The translations under genes and the position numbers were made by a program. DNA of 46,203 nucleotides from Candidatus Bathyarchaeota archaeon B26-2 (GTDB lineage Archaea > Thermoproteota > Bathyarchaeia > Bathyarchaeales > B26-1), in the NCBI GenBank assembly GCA_001593935.1, contig LUCE01000008.1, positions 1 to 46,203 on the forward strand. The letters are read 5' to 3'. Below are positions 8,510 to 16,310 of the stretch, piece after piece (within the stretch, counting starts at the first letter, position 1; the number at the start of each line of letters is the position of its first letter). The notes under the pieces are model-generated. The model had not been told where the DNA came from. It saw nothing but the letters and a program-made list of their open reading frames with translations, and did not search any database.

Positions 8510-9379
8510 ATGTACCTTATCAGTTCGACCGCTCTAGTCTTCAGTAAACTGACCTTCGAGGAGTCCTTGAAGAGGCTGAAGGAGATAGGTCTGGACGGCT
8601 TCGAACTCTACAACCCCTTCTTCTATAAGGGGATATTCCAAGGAACCTTGAGCTTTGATCCAGATGGGCTGAAGAGGGCGGAGGAGCTCGCAGACTCTTA
8701 CGGCCTCAAGATAACGAGCGTGAACGCTGGGAACAACTTCGTCCAGAAGAGTAGAGACCTCTTCGAGAGCCAAGTTGAGGGCGTCAAGATGTGCGTCGAC
8801 GCGGCTGCGAGGCTCGGAACCCCGGTTGTGAGGGTCTTCGGAGGGGAGCCCTCCGAGGGGAAGACCGAAGAAGAATGTGTGAGAGCCATAATAGAGGGCT
8901 TCAAGTTGGCGGCACCCCACGCAGAGGATAGAGGGGTTGCCCTCGCCCTAGAGAACCATGGGAGAATAACGAACAACGTGGACATCCTCTTGAGGATTCT
9001 AGACGAGGTGAACTCCGAAGCGCTCAAAGTCAACATCGATACGGGTAACTTCTACTGGTACGGGTACCGGTTGAGTGAGGTTGAAGAGATATTCGAGAGG
9101 CTGGCTCCGCTGACGGTTCACACTCACATGAAGAACGGAACAACGGAGAGGAAGGAGGAGAGGAGGGGAATCGGCGAGATAAGGTTCACGCCCTTGGCTG
9201 AGGGAGACATAGACCTCTTGAAGGTTGTTAGGATGCTCAAGGAGAAGGGCTACAAGGGCGTAATCTCGATGGAGGACGAGTTCGAGGGGTGGACGACCCT
9301 ACCGCAAGAGAAGGTTATAGAGATATTGAAGAGAGACGTCGACTACTTGAGGTCCGCTTCTGAAACCTTAACCTCCTAA
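8510..9379 (+). CDS. Sugar phosphate isomerase/epimerase-like TIM barrel protein
   Basis: 289 residues of the xylose isomerase-like TIM-barrel superfamily (AP endonuclease 2 family). Typical signs: an early L-K-E-I-G-L-D-G-F-E-L motif, V-V-R-V-F-G-G at the strand-4 region, A-L-E-N-H-G with the conserved metal-binding glutamate, N-I-D-T-G-N with aspartate, H-T-H-M-K, and a final S-M-E-D-E-F-E. These residues coordinate a divalent metal for ketose/aldose or keto-sugar epimerisation. It has its own TATA-like box (TTTTATTTG, about 8459-8467) and a GGAGATGAGG site before ATG 8510. The product is presumably a cytoplasmic enzyme acting on a sugar or sugar acid made available by the neighbouring heparinase-like enzyme. 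Confidence 0.88.
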   Translation: MYLISSTALVFSKLTFEESLKRLKEIGLDGFELYNPFFYKGIFQGTLSFDPDGLKRAEELADSYGLKITSVNAGNNFVQKSRDLFESQVEGVKMCVDAAARLGTPVVRVFGGEPSEGKTEEECVRAIIEGFKLAAPHAEDRGVALALENHGRITNNVDILLRILDEVNSEALKVNIDTGNFYWYGYRLSEVEEIFERLAPLTVHTHMKNGTTERKEERRGIGEIRFTPLAEGDIDLLKVVRMLKEKGYKGVISMEDEFEGWTTLPQEKVIEILKRDVDYLRSASETLTS

Positions 9380-9418
9380 TTTTTTCACAAAGATCTTCTT
9401 CTGGAGGTAAGTGAACTA

Positions 9419-12118
9419 TTGAAAAGAGGGCTTCCACCACTTGTAGCCTTCAAACATCTCGTCGACAACTTTCCGGACAGGTACCACTGGGAGGGAGCCT
9501 TGGAGTCCAGCGTCAGGAAGGTTATGGAGATGGGTGAGGAGGAGATGCTCTCCCTCATCCCCGACAGGTCCGGTTTCCTCTTCGTAGGGTGCCCCAACTG
9601 CGGTATGGGATGTCAAGAGAGGCAGCTCCACTGGAGCGTAGAGGACCCTGACCACGTCTACTGCATCTACTGCGGTATGACCTTCCCGAATGAGCGTTAT
9701 CCCGAGACTGGGGTCCTCAAGGTTGTGAACCCAAGAGGCGAGGTTCAAGAGTACCCATACTGGGAGGACGAGAACGGTTACAGGTACTTCTTCAGGGCTA
9801 AGGCTTGGTATGCCGCCCGGGAATACTTCGCGATGATGGCTGGAAACTTAGCTCTCTTGTACCATCTGACGAAGAGCATAGTGTACGCGTGGAGGTCAGC
9901 CCTCATCATAGACAAGTTCGCCACGGTCTATCCTGGATATTGCGTAACCATTGATAGGCCGTTTCAGCAGAAGGAGCTCCTCGAGAGGGATGAGCCCCCT
10001 TACCCAATCTACGGCGGGAGGTGGAGCCGTTGGGGACCCTTCAGGGACATCCCCGCCGACCTCGCCTTGGCCTACGAGCTGATCAGGAATAGCGGAGTCT
10101 TTGAGAGGCTCTCTAAGGAAAGGGGGGTGGATGTCAAGAAACGGATAGAGGAGATGTTTAGGGCGTCGGTGGAGTTCATAAGGGCGTACCCCGTCTACCT
10201 TGGCAACGTCAGCCCCTACTACCTGAAGGGGATGGTGATCGTCGGCCGAGTTATTGGGGAGCCCGAGTACATCCATGACGCCGTAGACCGGGTGAAACGT
10301 CTGAGCAGACACTTCTTCTTCGATGGGGTGTGGCGTGAAGGAGCCCTAGGATACCATAAACTCACCGTAGACGGGTTACGCAGGGTTGTAGAACTTCTGA
10401 AGGGGTACTCAGACCCGCCTGGATACGTCTGCCCAAGAGACGGAGAGCATTTCGAGAACCTCGACTTGGCTAGGGAACTCCCGATCTTGAGGAGGGCTGA
10501 AGAGGTGACGAGGGCTTTCTGCTACCCTGACGGAACCCCCGTGACGATTCATGACACTCCTTGGAGCAAACCGAGGAAGGGCTGGAGAACCCTATCTCTG
10601 AGAAGCCTCGGAACTAGAGCATCGAAGCCTATGCTCTTCGCAGGGGTCGGCCACGCGTGGCTCGGGATGGGAGAAGGCCGAGACCAGGTTCAGGTGCACC
10701 TCCACTTCTCCGGTGGACACGGACACCAACACTTGGATAACCTGATGCTCATCCTATACGCAAAGGGTCATGAACTCATCTCGGATATAGGGTACACGCA
10801 TACCAAGTACAGACAATGGTCCGTCTCAACCCTCAGTCACAACACGGTCATGGTTAACGGCCTAGAACAGAACAGGGGGAGGAGTTGGGAAGGGAGGGGA
10901 GAGCCTTCCGATGGAGACCTCCTACTCTTCCAGTCTGAGAACCCATATGTTCAGGCCGTCGAGGCGAGGGGTGAGAAGGCTTACCCCGGGATAGTGGACG
11001 AGTATAGACGCCTCTTAGTCCTCGTAAGGGTCTCGGAGGGAGACGCCTACGTCTTAGATATCTTCAAGGTCTCGGGCGGAGAGAGACATGAATGGGCCCT
11101 TCAAGGGGACGCAAGCCACGGCGGAAGCATCGAGACGAGCCTAGAGACGAGGTATTACGGACCGAACCTCCTCCCGGCGGGGGTTAAAGTAGTTCTTCCA
11201 AAGAACGAGAGTGATCATGGGTCGGCTGAAGGCCATAACATAGCCTACGCCTTCATCCGGAACGTCAGGAGAGGCGAGCCTAGAGGTTACTGGTCAGCGG
11301 TCTTCAGAACCGGAGGCGAAGAACCCGCGTGTCTAAGGGTTCACAGCTTGGCTGAAGATGGGACTGAGGTCTTCTTCGGGGAGGCTCCTTCGATTCGGCC
11401 GGCTGGGGAGAACGATGCGATGCTGGACGATTATACGATGCCCATCCTTGTGGCGCGTAGGAGCGGGCCGAGGCTGTCAAGCGTCTTCCTCTCGGTTCTC
11501 GAACCTTACAGAGGGTCCCCGTTCATCAAGTCAGTTGAGAGGCTGAGCGTGAAGGGTTCCGGGATAGCCTTGAAGATCTCACATTCGGACGCCGTAGACT
11601 ACTTAATCGTCGGGAGTGACGACTCTACATTCGTCGAGGTGGCTGAAGAGGGATTAAAACTTCAGGGGAGGCTTGGTTTCGTCAGGGTTGAAGGCGGCAG
11701 AGCCCGAGCCATGTACCTCGTAGGCGGAACCCTCCTAGAGGGAAAAGGACACTCCCTAAAGGCAGCCGGCCCGTTGAGGGGCATAATCAAGTCTGTCGGG
11801 CGGAGCGGAGACTTGAACGGTTACTTCGAGGTCGACTGCAAGGTTCCGAAGGACTTTAAGGGAGCAACAGTCATCGTGGAGCATCCCGACGGCACAACCC
11901 ACGGGTACAAGATCAGAAAGGTCTTAGAGAGTGAGAAGGGTTCCCGGATAGAGGTTGAGGGAGAACCAGGCTTCGAGATCGAAGGGAACATAACAAGGTT
12001 CACGTACTATCCTCAACATGAGGTTGAGGGGGAGAACAGTTTCTACATAGCGAACTCAGCCTACATCCTACTCGACGAGTCAGGTAAGAAACCCATTAAA
12101 AGTTTAAGCGCCCATTAA
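9419..12118 (+). CDS. Heparinase II/III-like protein with N-terminal zinc ribbon
   Basis: 899 residues. Residues 58-85 carry a zinc-ribbon pattern (C58-x2-C61, C82-x2-C85, extra C65), followed by an alpha-rich region to about residue 400 and then the heparinase II/III C-terminal beta domain starting with a G-G-H-G-H-Q-H-L-D-N motif (about residues 434-443) and an I-S-D-I-G-Y strand, with S-H-N-T-V after it. This layout (alpha toroid plus beta sandwich) is that of PL12/15/17/21-type polysaccharide lyases, which cleave uronic-acid glycosidic bonds by beta-elimination. No signal peptide is visible, so it probably acts inside the cell on oligosaccharides. TTG 9419 follows GGAGGT at 9402-9407, 39 nt after the isomerase-like gene. 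The exact glycan is unknown. Confidence 0.85.
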   Translation: MKRGLPPLVAFKHLVDNFPDRYHWEGALESSVRKVMEMGEEEMLSLIPDRSGFLFVGCPNCGMGCQERQLHWSVEDPDHVYCIYCGMTFPNERYPETGVLKVVNPRGEVQEYPYWEDENGYRYFFRAKAWYAAREYFAMMAGNLALLYHLTKSIVYAWRSALIIDKFATVYPGYCVTIDRPFQQKELLERDEPPYPIYGGRWSRWGPFRDIPADLALAYELIRNSGVFERLSKERGVDVKKRIEEMFRASVEFIRAYPVYLGNVSPYYLKGMVIVGRVIGEPEYIHDAVDRVKRLSRHFFFDGVWREGALGYHKLTVDGLRRVVELLKGYSDPPGYVCPRDGEHFENLDLARELPILRRAEEVTRAFCYPDGTPVTIHDTPWSKPRKGWRTLSLRSLGTRASKPMLFAGVGHAWLGMGEGRDQVQVHLHFSGGHGHQHLDNLMLILYAKGHELISDIGYTHTKYRQWSVSTLSHNTVMVNGLEQNRGRSWEGRGEPSDGDLLLFQSENPYVQAVEARGEKAYPGIVDEYRRLLVLVRVSEGDAYVLDIFKVSGGERHEWALQGDASHGGSIETSLETRYYGPNLLPAGVKVVLPKNESDHGSAEGHNIAYAFIRNVRRGEPRGYWSAVFRTGGEEPACLRVHSLAEDGTEVFFGEAPSIRPAGENDAMLDDYTMPILVARRSGPRLSSVFLSVLEPYRGSPFIKSVERLSVKGSGIALKISHSDAVDYLIVGSDDSTFVEVAEEGLKLQGRLGFVRVEGGRARAMYLVGGTLLEGKGHSLKAAGPLRGIIKSVGRSGDLNGYFEVDCKVPKDFKGATVIVEHPDGTTHGYKIRKVLESEKGSRIEVEGEPGFEIEGNITRFTYYPQHEVEGENSFYIANSAYILLDESGKKPIKSLSAH

Positions 12119-12139
12119 GTTCCAGAAAGGAATAAACTA

Positions 12140-12982
12140 GTGAACGGCTTTGGAGACTCTTCACAGGACTCAGCCATAGGTGCAGCATCGAGTCCGAAAT
12201 CCTTTAATGACCTTTTCAGGTCTACTATGAATATGCAGGTGGAGAACGAGGTTATAGACGCCTTCTGCATCGTCGGTTTCTGGCCTAAGAGGAACGTGGA
12301 TGCATCTCCCAAGAAACTTTTGGAATGGATGGACAGGTACTCGATCGATAGGGCGTGTGTAAGTCACACTAGGGGAATCTTGTACGAGCATGATGAGGGA
12401 AATAGGCTCACGGCTGAGATCGCCTCCGGGAACGAGAGGTTCATAGGCTGCATGACCGTCAACCCCTTGAAGTCCTTCGACCCTACACCGAGCCTCGAGA
12501 TGGGAAAGAGGTTGGGGTTGAGGATGCTTACCCTCTTCCCGGACCTCTGCTATGCTCCGTTCAGCCCACGTCAGAACCATGTTAAACCGATTATTGAAGG
12601 GGCGGAGGAATTAGGTCTCCCAGTGATGATCCCTGGTGAAGGCAGGCTCTACACCGTGACCGATATGGGCGAGGTTGCTGAAGAGCACGCAGACGCGGTG
12701 TTCCTCCTAAGGGACATCGGGTACGTGCAGATCGCCGAGTTCATCGCAACGGCTAAGGCGGTCGAGAACATCTATTTGGTCTTGAATAAGGTGAATACTC
12801 CAGACTGCATAGAACTGATGGCGAGGGAGATCGGAGCTGACAGGATTGTGTACGGCTCCAACGCCCCCTTAGAGTATCCCAAGCCCGTACTCGAGATGAT
12901 CGAGAGGGCGGGGATATCAGAAGAGGAGAAGACGCTCATAAAGGGCGGCAACATGAAGAGGATTCTGAGGGAGCGGAGATGA
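12140..12982 (+). CDS. Amidohydrolase-fold protein lacking the metal ligands (probable pseudoenzyme)
   Basis: 280 residues with the same fold signature as the neighbouring amidohydrolases, but each metal-site position is replaced: the D-x-H-x-H motif is D-A-F-C-I, the strand-5 histidine position is in L-P-V-M-I-P-G-E, the next histidine position is in V-F-L-L-R-D-I, and the last aspartate (usual G-T-D or G-S-D) is N in Y-G-S-N-A-P. The frame is intact and codon use matches its neighbours, so this is not decay by frameshift. Its stop overlaps the start of the intact amidohydrolase by 4 nt, suggesting coupled synthesis and perhaps a heteromer. GTG 12140 is the outer start; ATG at 12227 or 12233 would remove a poorly conserved N-terminal stretch. 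Confidence 0.8.
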   Translation: MNGFGDSSQDSAIGAASSPKSFNDLFRSTMNMQVENEVIDAFCIVGFWPKRNVDASPKKLLEWMDRYSIDRACVSHTRGILYEHDEGNRLTAEIASGNERFIGCMTVNPLKSFDPTPSLEMGKRLGLRMLTLFPDLCYAPFSPRQNHVKPIIEGAEELGLPVMIPGEGRLYTVTDMGEVAEEHADAVFLLRDIGYVQIAEFIATAKAVENIYLVLNKVNTPDCIELMAREIGADRIVYGSNAPLEYPKPVLEMIERAGISEEEKTLIKGGNMKRILRERR

Positions 12983-13707
12983 AGAGGATAATCGACGTCC
13001 ACGGACACTTGAGTAAGTTCTGGCTCCCGATGCCTTGGAGGAACCGGGATATAGTAGCCTACCTCGACAGGTTCTCCATAGAGAAGTACGTGGCCTCGTC
13101 GCTTCTAGCGATCACCGAGAACTTGATCGAAGGCAACAGGGAGACTTGGGAGTTTGTCAAGGAGTATCCGGGTAGGGTCTACGGCTACGTGGTGGTCAAC
13201 CCACACTACGTCGAGGCATCCCTGAAGGAGATCGAGAGGTACTCCAGGGCCGGAGGGTTCGTCGGCGTAAAGGTTCACGACGGATACTACATGAATATCG
13301 GACCCTTCTATTCGCCAAACTGGAGGAGAATACTGGGCCTAGTCTCAGACCTAGGATGGACCGTCCTCTGCCACGACTCACTCCTCTCGCTATCAGAGAT
13401 AGCGCCGGATTATCCCGAAGTCAACTTCATATCTGCCCATGCGGCCAACTCAACCCTAGCCGTCAGATACGCTCAAGGAGAGACTCAACCCAACATCTTC
13501 CTTGATGTATGCGGCACCCCGAGGAACTACGGGATCATAGAGAGGATCGTTGAACTTCTAGGCTCCGCTGACAACATCCTCTTTGGAACGGACCTCCCGC
13601 TCTTGAGTCCAGCCTCGGCCATAGGTAAGGTCGAGAACGCAGAGATCTCCCAAGAGGAGAAGGAGAAGATACTCTACAAGAACGCTCTCAGAATCTTCAA
13701 CTTCTAG
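12979..13707 (+). CDS. Metal-dependent amidohydrolase (amidohydrolase_2 type)
   Basis: 242 residues, slightly short for the family. Metal motifs are intact: D-V-H-G-H near residues 6-10, T-V-L-C-H-D after strand 5, F-I-S-A-H-A, and L-F-G-T-D near residue 200. ATG 12979 lies within the end of the preceding dead paralogue (ATGA-type overlap), so the two are translated together. Expected role is cytoplasmic hydrolysis (lactone or amide) or decarboxylation of a small acid. It is the last gene of the plus-strand run; a convergent dehydrogenase gene follows 90 nt later. Paralogues: 6404-7246 and 30459-31253. Confidence 0.86.
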   Translation: MKRIIDVHGHLSKFWLPMPWRNRDIVAYLDRFSIEKYVASSLLAITENLIEGNRETWEFVKEYPGRVYGYVVVNPHYVEASLKEIERYSRAGGFVGVKVHDGYYMNIGPFYSPNWRRILGLVSDLGWTVLCHDSLLSLSEIAPDYPEVNFISAHAANSTLAVRYAQGETQPNIFLDVCGTPRNYGIIERIVELLGSADNILFGTDLPLLSPASAIGKVENAEISQEEKEKILYKNALRIFNF

Positions 13708-13797
13708 TCGTGGAGAACGCTCTCCTAGAGGGAACACCCTAACCCTCCTCGAGTGACTAGAGAAGCATGGATAGGGGAGTTAGGGGCGTAACGCCGG

Positions 13798-14718
13798 CTA
13801 TGTCTCGACTCTCTGTTCGGCTCCGTCTTCTCTGGCAGACTTTAAGGCGGCCTCCATGAAGGCCATAATCTCAACGGTCTCTTCGATGCTGATCGGAGGC
13901 TTACCCGTCTGGAACATTCCTATTATCCTCTTCAGCAGCTCCAAGTAGATGTACCGCGTATCGATGGTTGAGGGGACGATTCCCTTCTCACAGAAGGCTG
14001 TGAAGCCGTACCCCCGCGCGCCCTCTCTTATCGCCCTAAGCGTCCCAATGCGGCCGTCTTCCCACAGCCCGATGACCTTCTCCCAACGCCCGTCCCAGAT
14101 GCACCTGACCGACCTGCATCCCTGTCCCATCAGGGCGTAGATCATCTCGACGCCGTGAATCCCATAGTTGAAGAGCCCAGGGTTCTTCGGATGAGATGGC
14201 CCGGGGCTGTACACGTCCACTCCTAGGATCGCGCCGAGGTCCGTTCTCGACTTCAAGTTCTGAACCTCTAGAGCGTATCTGAGCGAGGAGGAAGAGAAGA
14301 CTGGAACCCCTTTCTCGCGGGCGAGTTCTGCGATCTTCTTGGCGTCGGCGACGCTGCACGTGAAGGGTTTATCGATGAAGAGGGGGATGCCGGCCTCTAT
14401 GAAGGGCCTCGCTTGTTCGAGGTGTTGTCCACCGTCTTGGAACTCCAGCAGGACCGCGTCGACGTTCCCTATGAGGGCTTCGGCGGAGTCGACTATCTGA
14501 ACTCCCGCGTCCCTGATCACCTCGGTTCTCTCAGCGATAACCTCGTCTGTGACGAAGCTCGACGGGCCTCCTGGATAGCCCATCACGACCCTTGCGCCTT
14601 CAACCCACTGGTCTTCAGAGATGCCGACGTGGTTTATCCTCTTCGTGAACTGGACCGCGTGGGACGTATCGAAACCGAGTATCCCTATTCTTATCAAGGG
14701 GAGATTCACCTCACGCAT
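13798..14718 (-). CDS. Gfo/Idh/MocA family NAD(P)-dependent oxidoreductase
   Basis: 306 residues from ATG 14718; a longer frame to 14778 exists, but the Rossmann strand (I-R-I-G-I-L-G-F-D) begins a few residues after the chosen start, and the longer form would run through the operator. The catalytic D-K-P (E-K-P in relatives) sits near residue 118 in F-I-D-K-P-F, and a conserved G-I-H-G-V-E-M-I helix in the C-terminal half carries the usual catalytic histidine. The family oxidises hydroxyl groups of sugars, inositols or sugar acids. It is transcribed toward the amidohydrolase run and away from the aminotransferase gene, with which it shares a 104-bp intergenic region containing an inverted repeat. 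This supports joint regulation of the two. Confidence 0.86.
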   Translation of the reverse strand: MREVNLPLIRIGILGFDTSHAVQFTKRINHVGISEDQWVEGARVVMGYPGGPSSFVTDEVIAERTEVIRDAGVQIVDSAEALIGNVDAVLLEFQDGGQHLEQARPFIEAGIPLFIDKPFTCSVADAKKIAELAREKGVPVFSSSSLRYALEVQNLKSRTDLGAILGVDVYSPGPSHPKNPGLFNYGIHGVEMIYALMGQGCRSVRCIWDGRWEKVIGLWEDGRIGTLRAIREGARGYGFTAFCEKGIVPSTIDTRYIYLELLKRIIGMFQTGKPPISIEETVEIMAFMEAALKSAREDGAEQRVET

Positions 14719-14740
14719 CCTATTGAACCTAAGCAAAGAT

Positions 14741-14770
14741 AACGTTTTCCTAAAGAAGATGGGAAACGTT
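14741..14770. promoter_or_regulatory. Inverted-repeat operator between divergent genes
   Basis: Two 10-bp arms, AACGTTTTCC (14741-14750) and GGGAAACGTT (14761-14770), are reverse complements with one mismatch and are separated by exactly 10 bp, so equivalent bases are 20 bp apart (about two helical turns). It lies 22 bp upstream of the dehydrogenase start and 52 bp upstream of the aminotransferase start, where it would cover the promoter of the former. Inferred to bind a dimeric regulator; the regulator is not identifiable. Confidence 0.6.
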
Positions 14771-14822
14771 TTTAACAAGACTGAGCGATAATAGGTTACC
14801 CGTAAGTTCGGAGGTTTGTTCG

Positions 14823-16061
14823 TTGCGTCTCGCCATCGAGGGAGGGGAACCCGTCAGGAAGGAGCCTTTCCCGCGTCGAATACAGATCGGCCAAGAGGAG
14901 TTTGAGGTCGTAGTCAACCTCATGAAGAAGTATATGAAAGAAGGTGGGGCCTTTGACCGTTACGGTGGAACCGAGGTAGATGCCTTCGAGGAGGAGTTCG
15001 CAAAGTACTTCGGAGTCAAGTACGCTACAGCCGTGAGTTCCGGGACAGCTTCCATTCACTCGGCGCTAGGAGCCTTAAGGCTCGATGTTGGAAGCGAGGT
15101 CATCTCTTCGCCGATTACAGACCCCGGAGCCGTCGCCCCGATCCTCTTCCAGAACTGCATACCTGTCTTCGCCGATGCGGACCCCGAAACCTTCAACATG
15201 GACCCGAAGTCTCTGGAGGAGCGGATAACCGAAAAGACGAAGGCTGTGATCGTTGGGCACATAGCTGGGCAACCATGCGACATGGACCCCATAATGGAGA
15301 TAGCCGAGGAGCATAACCTAACGGTCATAGAGGACTGCAGCCAAGCCCACGACGCTCTCTACAAGGGGAGGAAGGCCGGCACGATAGGGCACGTCGGATG
15401 CTTCAGCCTCATGAGCGGAAAACACACGACTTCGGGCGGGCAGGGAGGCATGGTCATAACGAACGATGAGGAGCTCTACTGGAATGCGAAGAGGTTTGCC
15501 GACAGGGGGAAACCGTTCGGCACAACGGCTACGGGAAACCTCTTCTTGGGCAACAACTACCGCATGACGGAGCTCCAAGCCGCGATAGGGAGAGTCCAGC
15601 TCAAGAAGATGCCTAAGATCGTGGAGGCCCGCCGCAGGGTGGTCGCGAGGCTTGAGAAGGAGATGAGAGACTTAGAGACCGTCCGCCTCGGCAAGATAAT
15701 CGAAGGCGCAGTCTCCTCGTACTGGTTCGTCTTCCTCCGAGTATACGAGTCTAGGCTGAAGGTGACGATGGAAGAGTTCGGGAAGGCCGTTAGAGCTGAG
15801 GGCATACCGATAGGGGGGAAATACGATCACTTGGTCTACGAGAAGCCTTGGATAAGAGACCGGCAGACCTACGGCAACTCACAGTGTCCATGGGCCTGTC
15901 CGTTCTGGGGCAAGACCATAAAGTACGAAGGGTCATGCCCAAACGCCCGGAAGGCCATTGATACACACCTAGTCCTACCAGTACATGAATGTTACACAGA
16001 TAGAGAGGCCATAGACATAGCCGAAGCCTTGAGGAAGGTCGAGTCCCACTACATCAAATAA
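14823..16061 (+). CDS. DegT/DnrJ/EryC1/StrS-type PLP aminotransferase
   Basis: 412 residues. Family features in order: A-V-S-S-G-T-A-S-I-H near residues 68-77, V-I-E-D-C-S-Q-A-H-D (the PLP ring-binding aspartate) near 174-183, S-G-K-H-T-T with the PLP lysine near residue 199, and G-N-N-Y-R-M-T-E-L-Q-A-A near 243-254. These enzymes transfer amino groups to keto-sugars or carry out related sugar dehydrations; a dehydrogenase next door (Gfo/Idh/MocA) would make the 3-keto or 4-keto substrate. A late cysteine-rich stretch (C-P-W-A-C-P-F-W-G and a further C) is unusual. TTG 14823 is chosen because GGAGGT at 14810-14815 precedes it and the family N-terminus starts there. Confidence 0.87.
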   Translation: MRLAIEGGEPVRKEPFPRRIQIGQEEFEVVVNLMKKYMKEGGAFDRYGGTEVDAFEEEFAKYFGVKYATAVSSGTASIHSALGALRLDVGSEVISSPITDPGAVAPILFQNCIPVFADADPETFNMDPKSLEERITEKTKAVIVGHIAGQPCDMDPIMEIAEEHNLTVIEDCSQAHDALYKGRKAGTIGHVGCFSLMSGKHTTSGGQGGMVITNDEELYWNAKRFADRGKPFGTTATGNLFLGNNYRMTELQAAIGRVQLKKMPKIVEARRRVVARLEKEMRDLETVRLGKIIEGAVSSYWFVFLRVYESRLKVTMEEFGKAVRAEGIPIGGKYDHLVYEKPWIRDRQTYGNSQCPWACPFWGKTIKYEGSCPNARKAIDTHLVLPVHECYTDREAIDIAEALRKVESHYIK

Positions 16062-16183
16062 GTGAAGACTTCACCCTCCAATTTTAATTATCTTGGTTAG
16101 GTTTGGCCATGAGTTAATTAGTCTCCACCCTGACCTCCATTACCCGAAATTGAAAAGACGCCGACCGCGACGTGAATTATAAC

Positions 16184-16191
16184 ATTTAATA
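16184..16191 (+). promoter_or_regulatory. TATA box of aRF1 gene
   Basis: ATTTAATA inside an AT-rich stretch; predicted transcription start about 25 nt downstream, near 16210-16216, giving an untranslated leader of about 100 nt, long for this window. Confidence 0.5.
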
Positions 16192-16211
16192 GGATCGGCT
16201 TCGTTACTTGG

Positions 16212-16266
16212 ATGGCTGATGGGTTGGTCTTACCCCGTCTTGGGTTGAGGACCAGTAACCAGCCAT
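16212..16266 (+). other. Bulged hairpin at the 5' end of the aRF1 leader
   Basis: Four stacked helices: ATGGCT/AGCCAT (16212-16217 with 16261-16266), GGTT/AACC (16222-16225 with 16257-16260), GGTC/GACC (16226-16229 with 16250-16253) and ACCC/GGGT (16232-16235 with 16242-16245), with a 4-nt bulge on the 5' side and a 3-nt bulge on the 3' side. It begins at the predicted transcription start. It may be a leader structure of the release-factor mRNA or a small RNA; neither is proven. Confidence 0.45.
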
Positions 16267-16310
16267 TGGCCTATTGATTAGTTTGGGAAAAGTCGGCGTG
16301 TGAGGCTTCG

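Noticed and set aside
16212-16266. Hairpin as a bulge-helix-bulge splice motif
   Set aside because: Both bulges lie 5' of the central helix on their strands, opposite to the arrangement in splice motifs, and no tRNA or rRNA is present.
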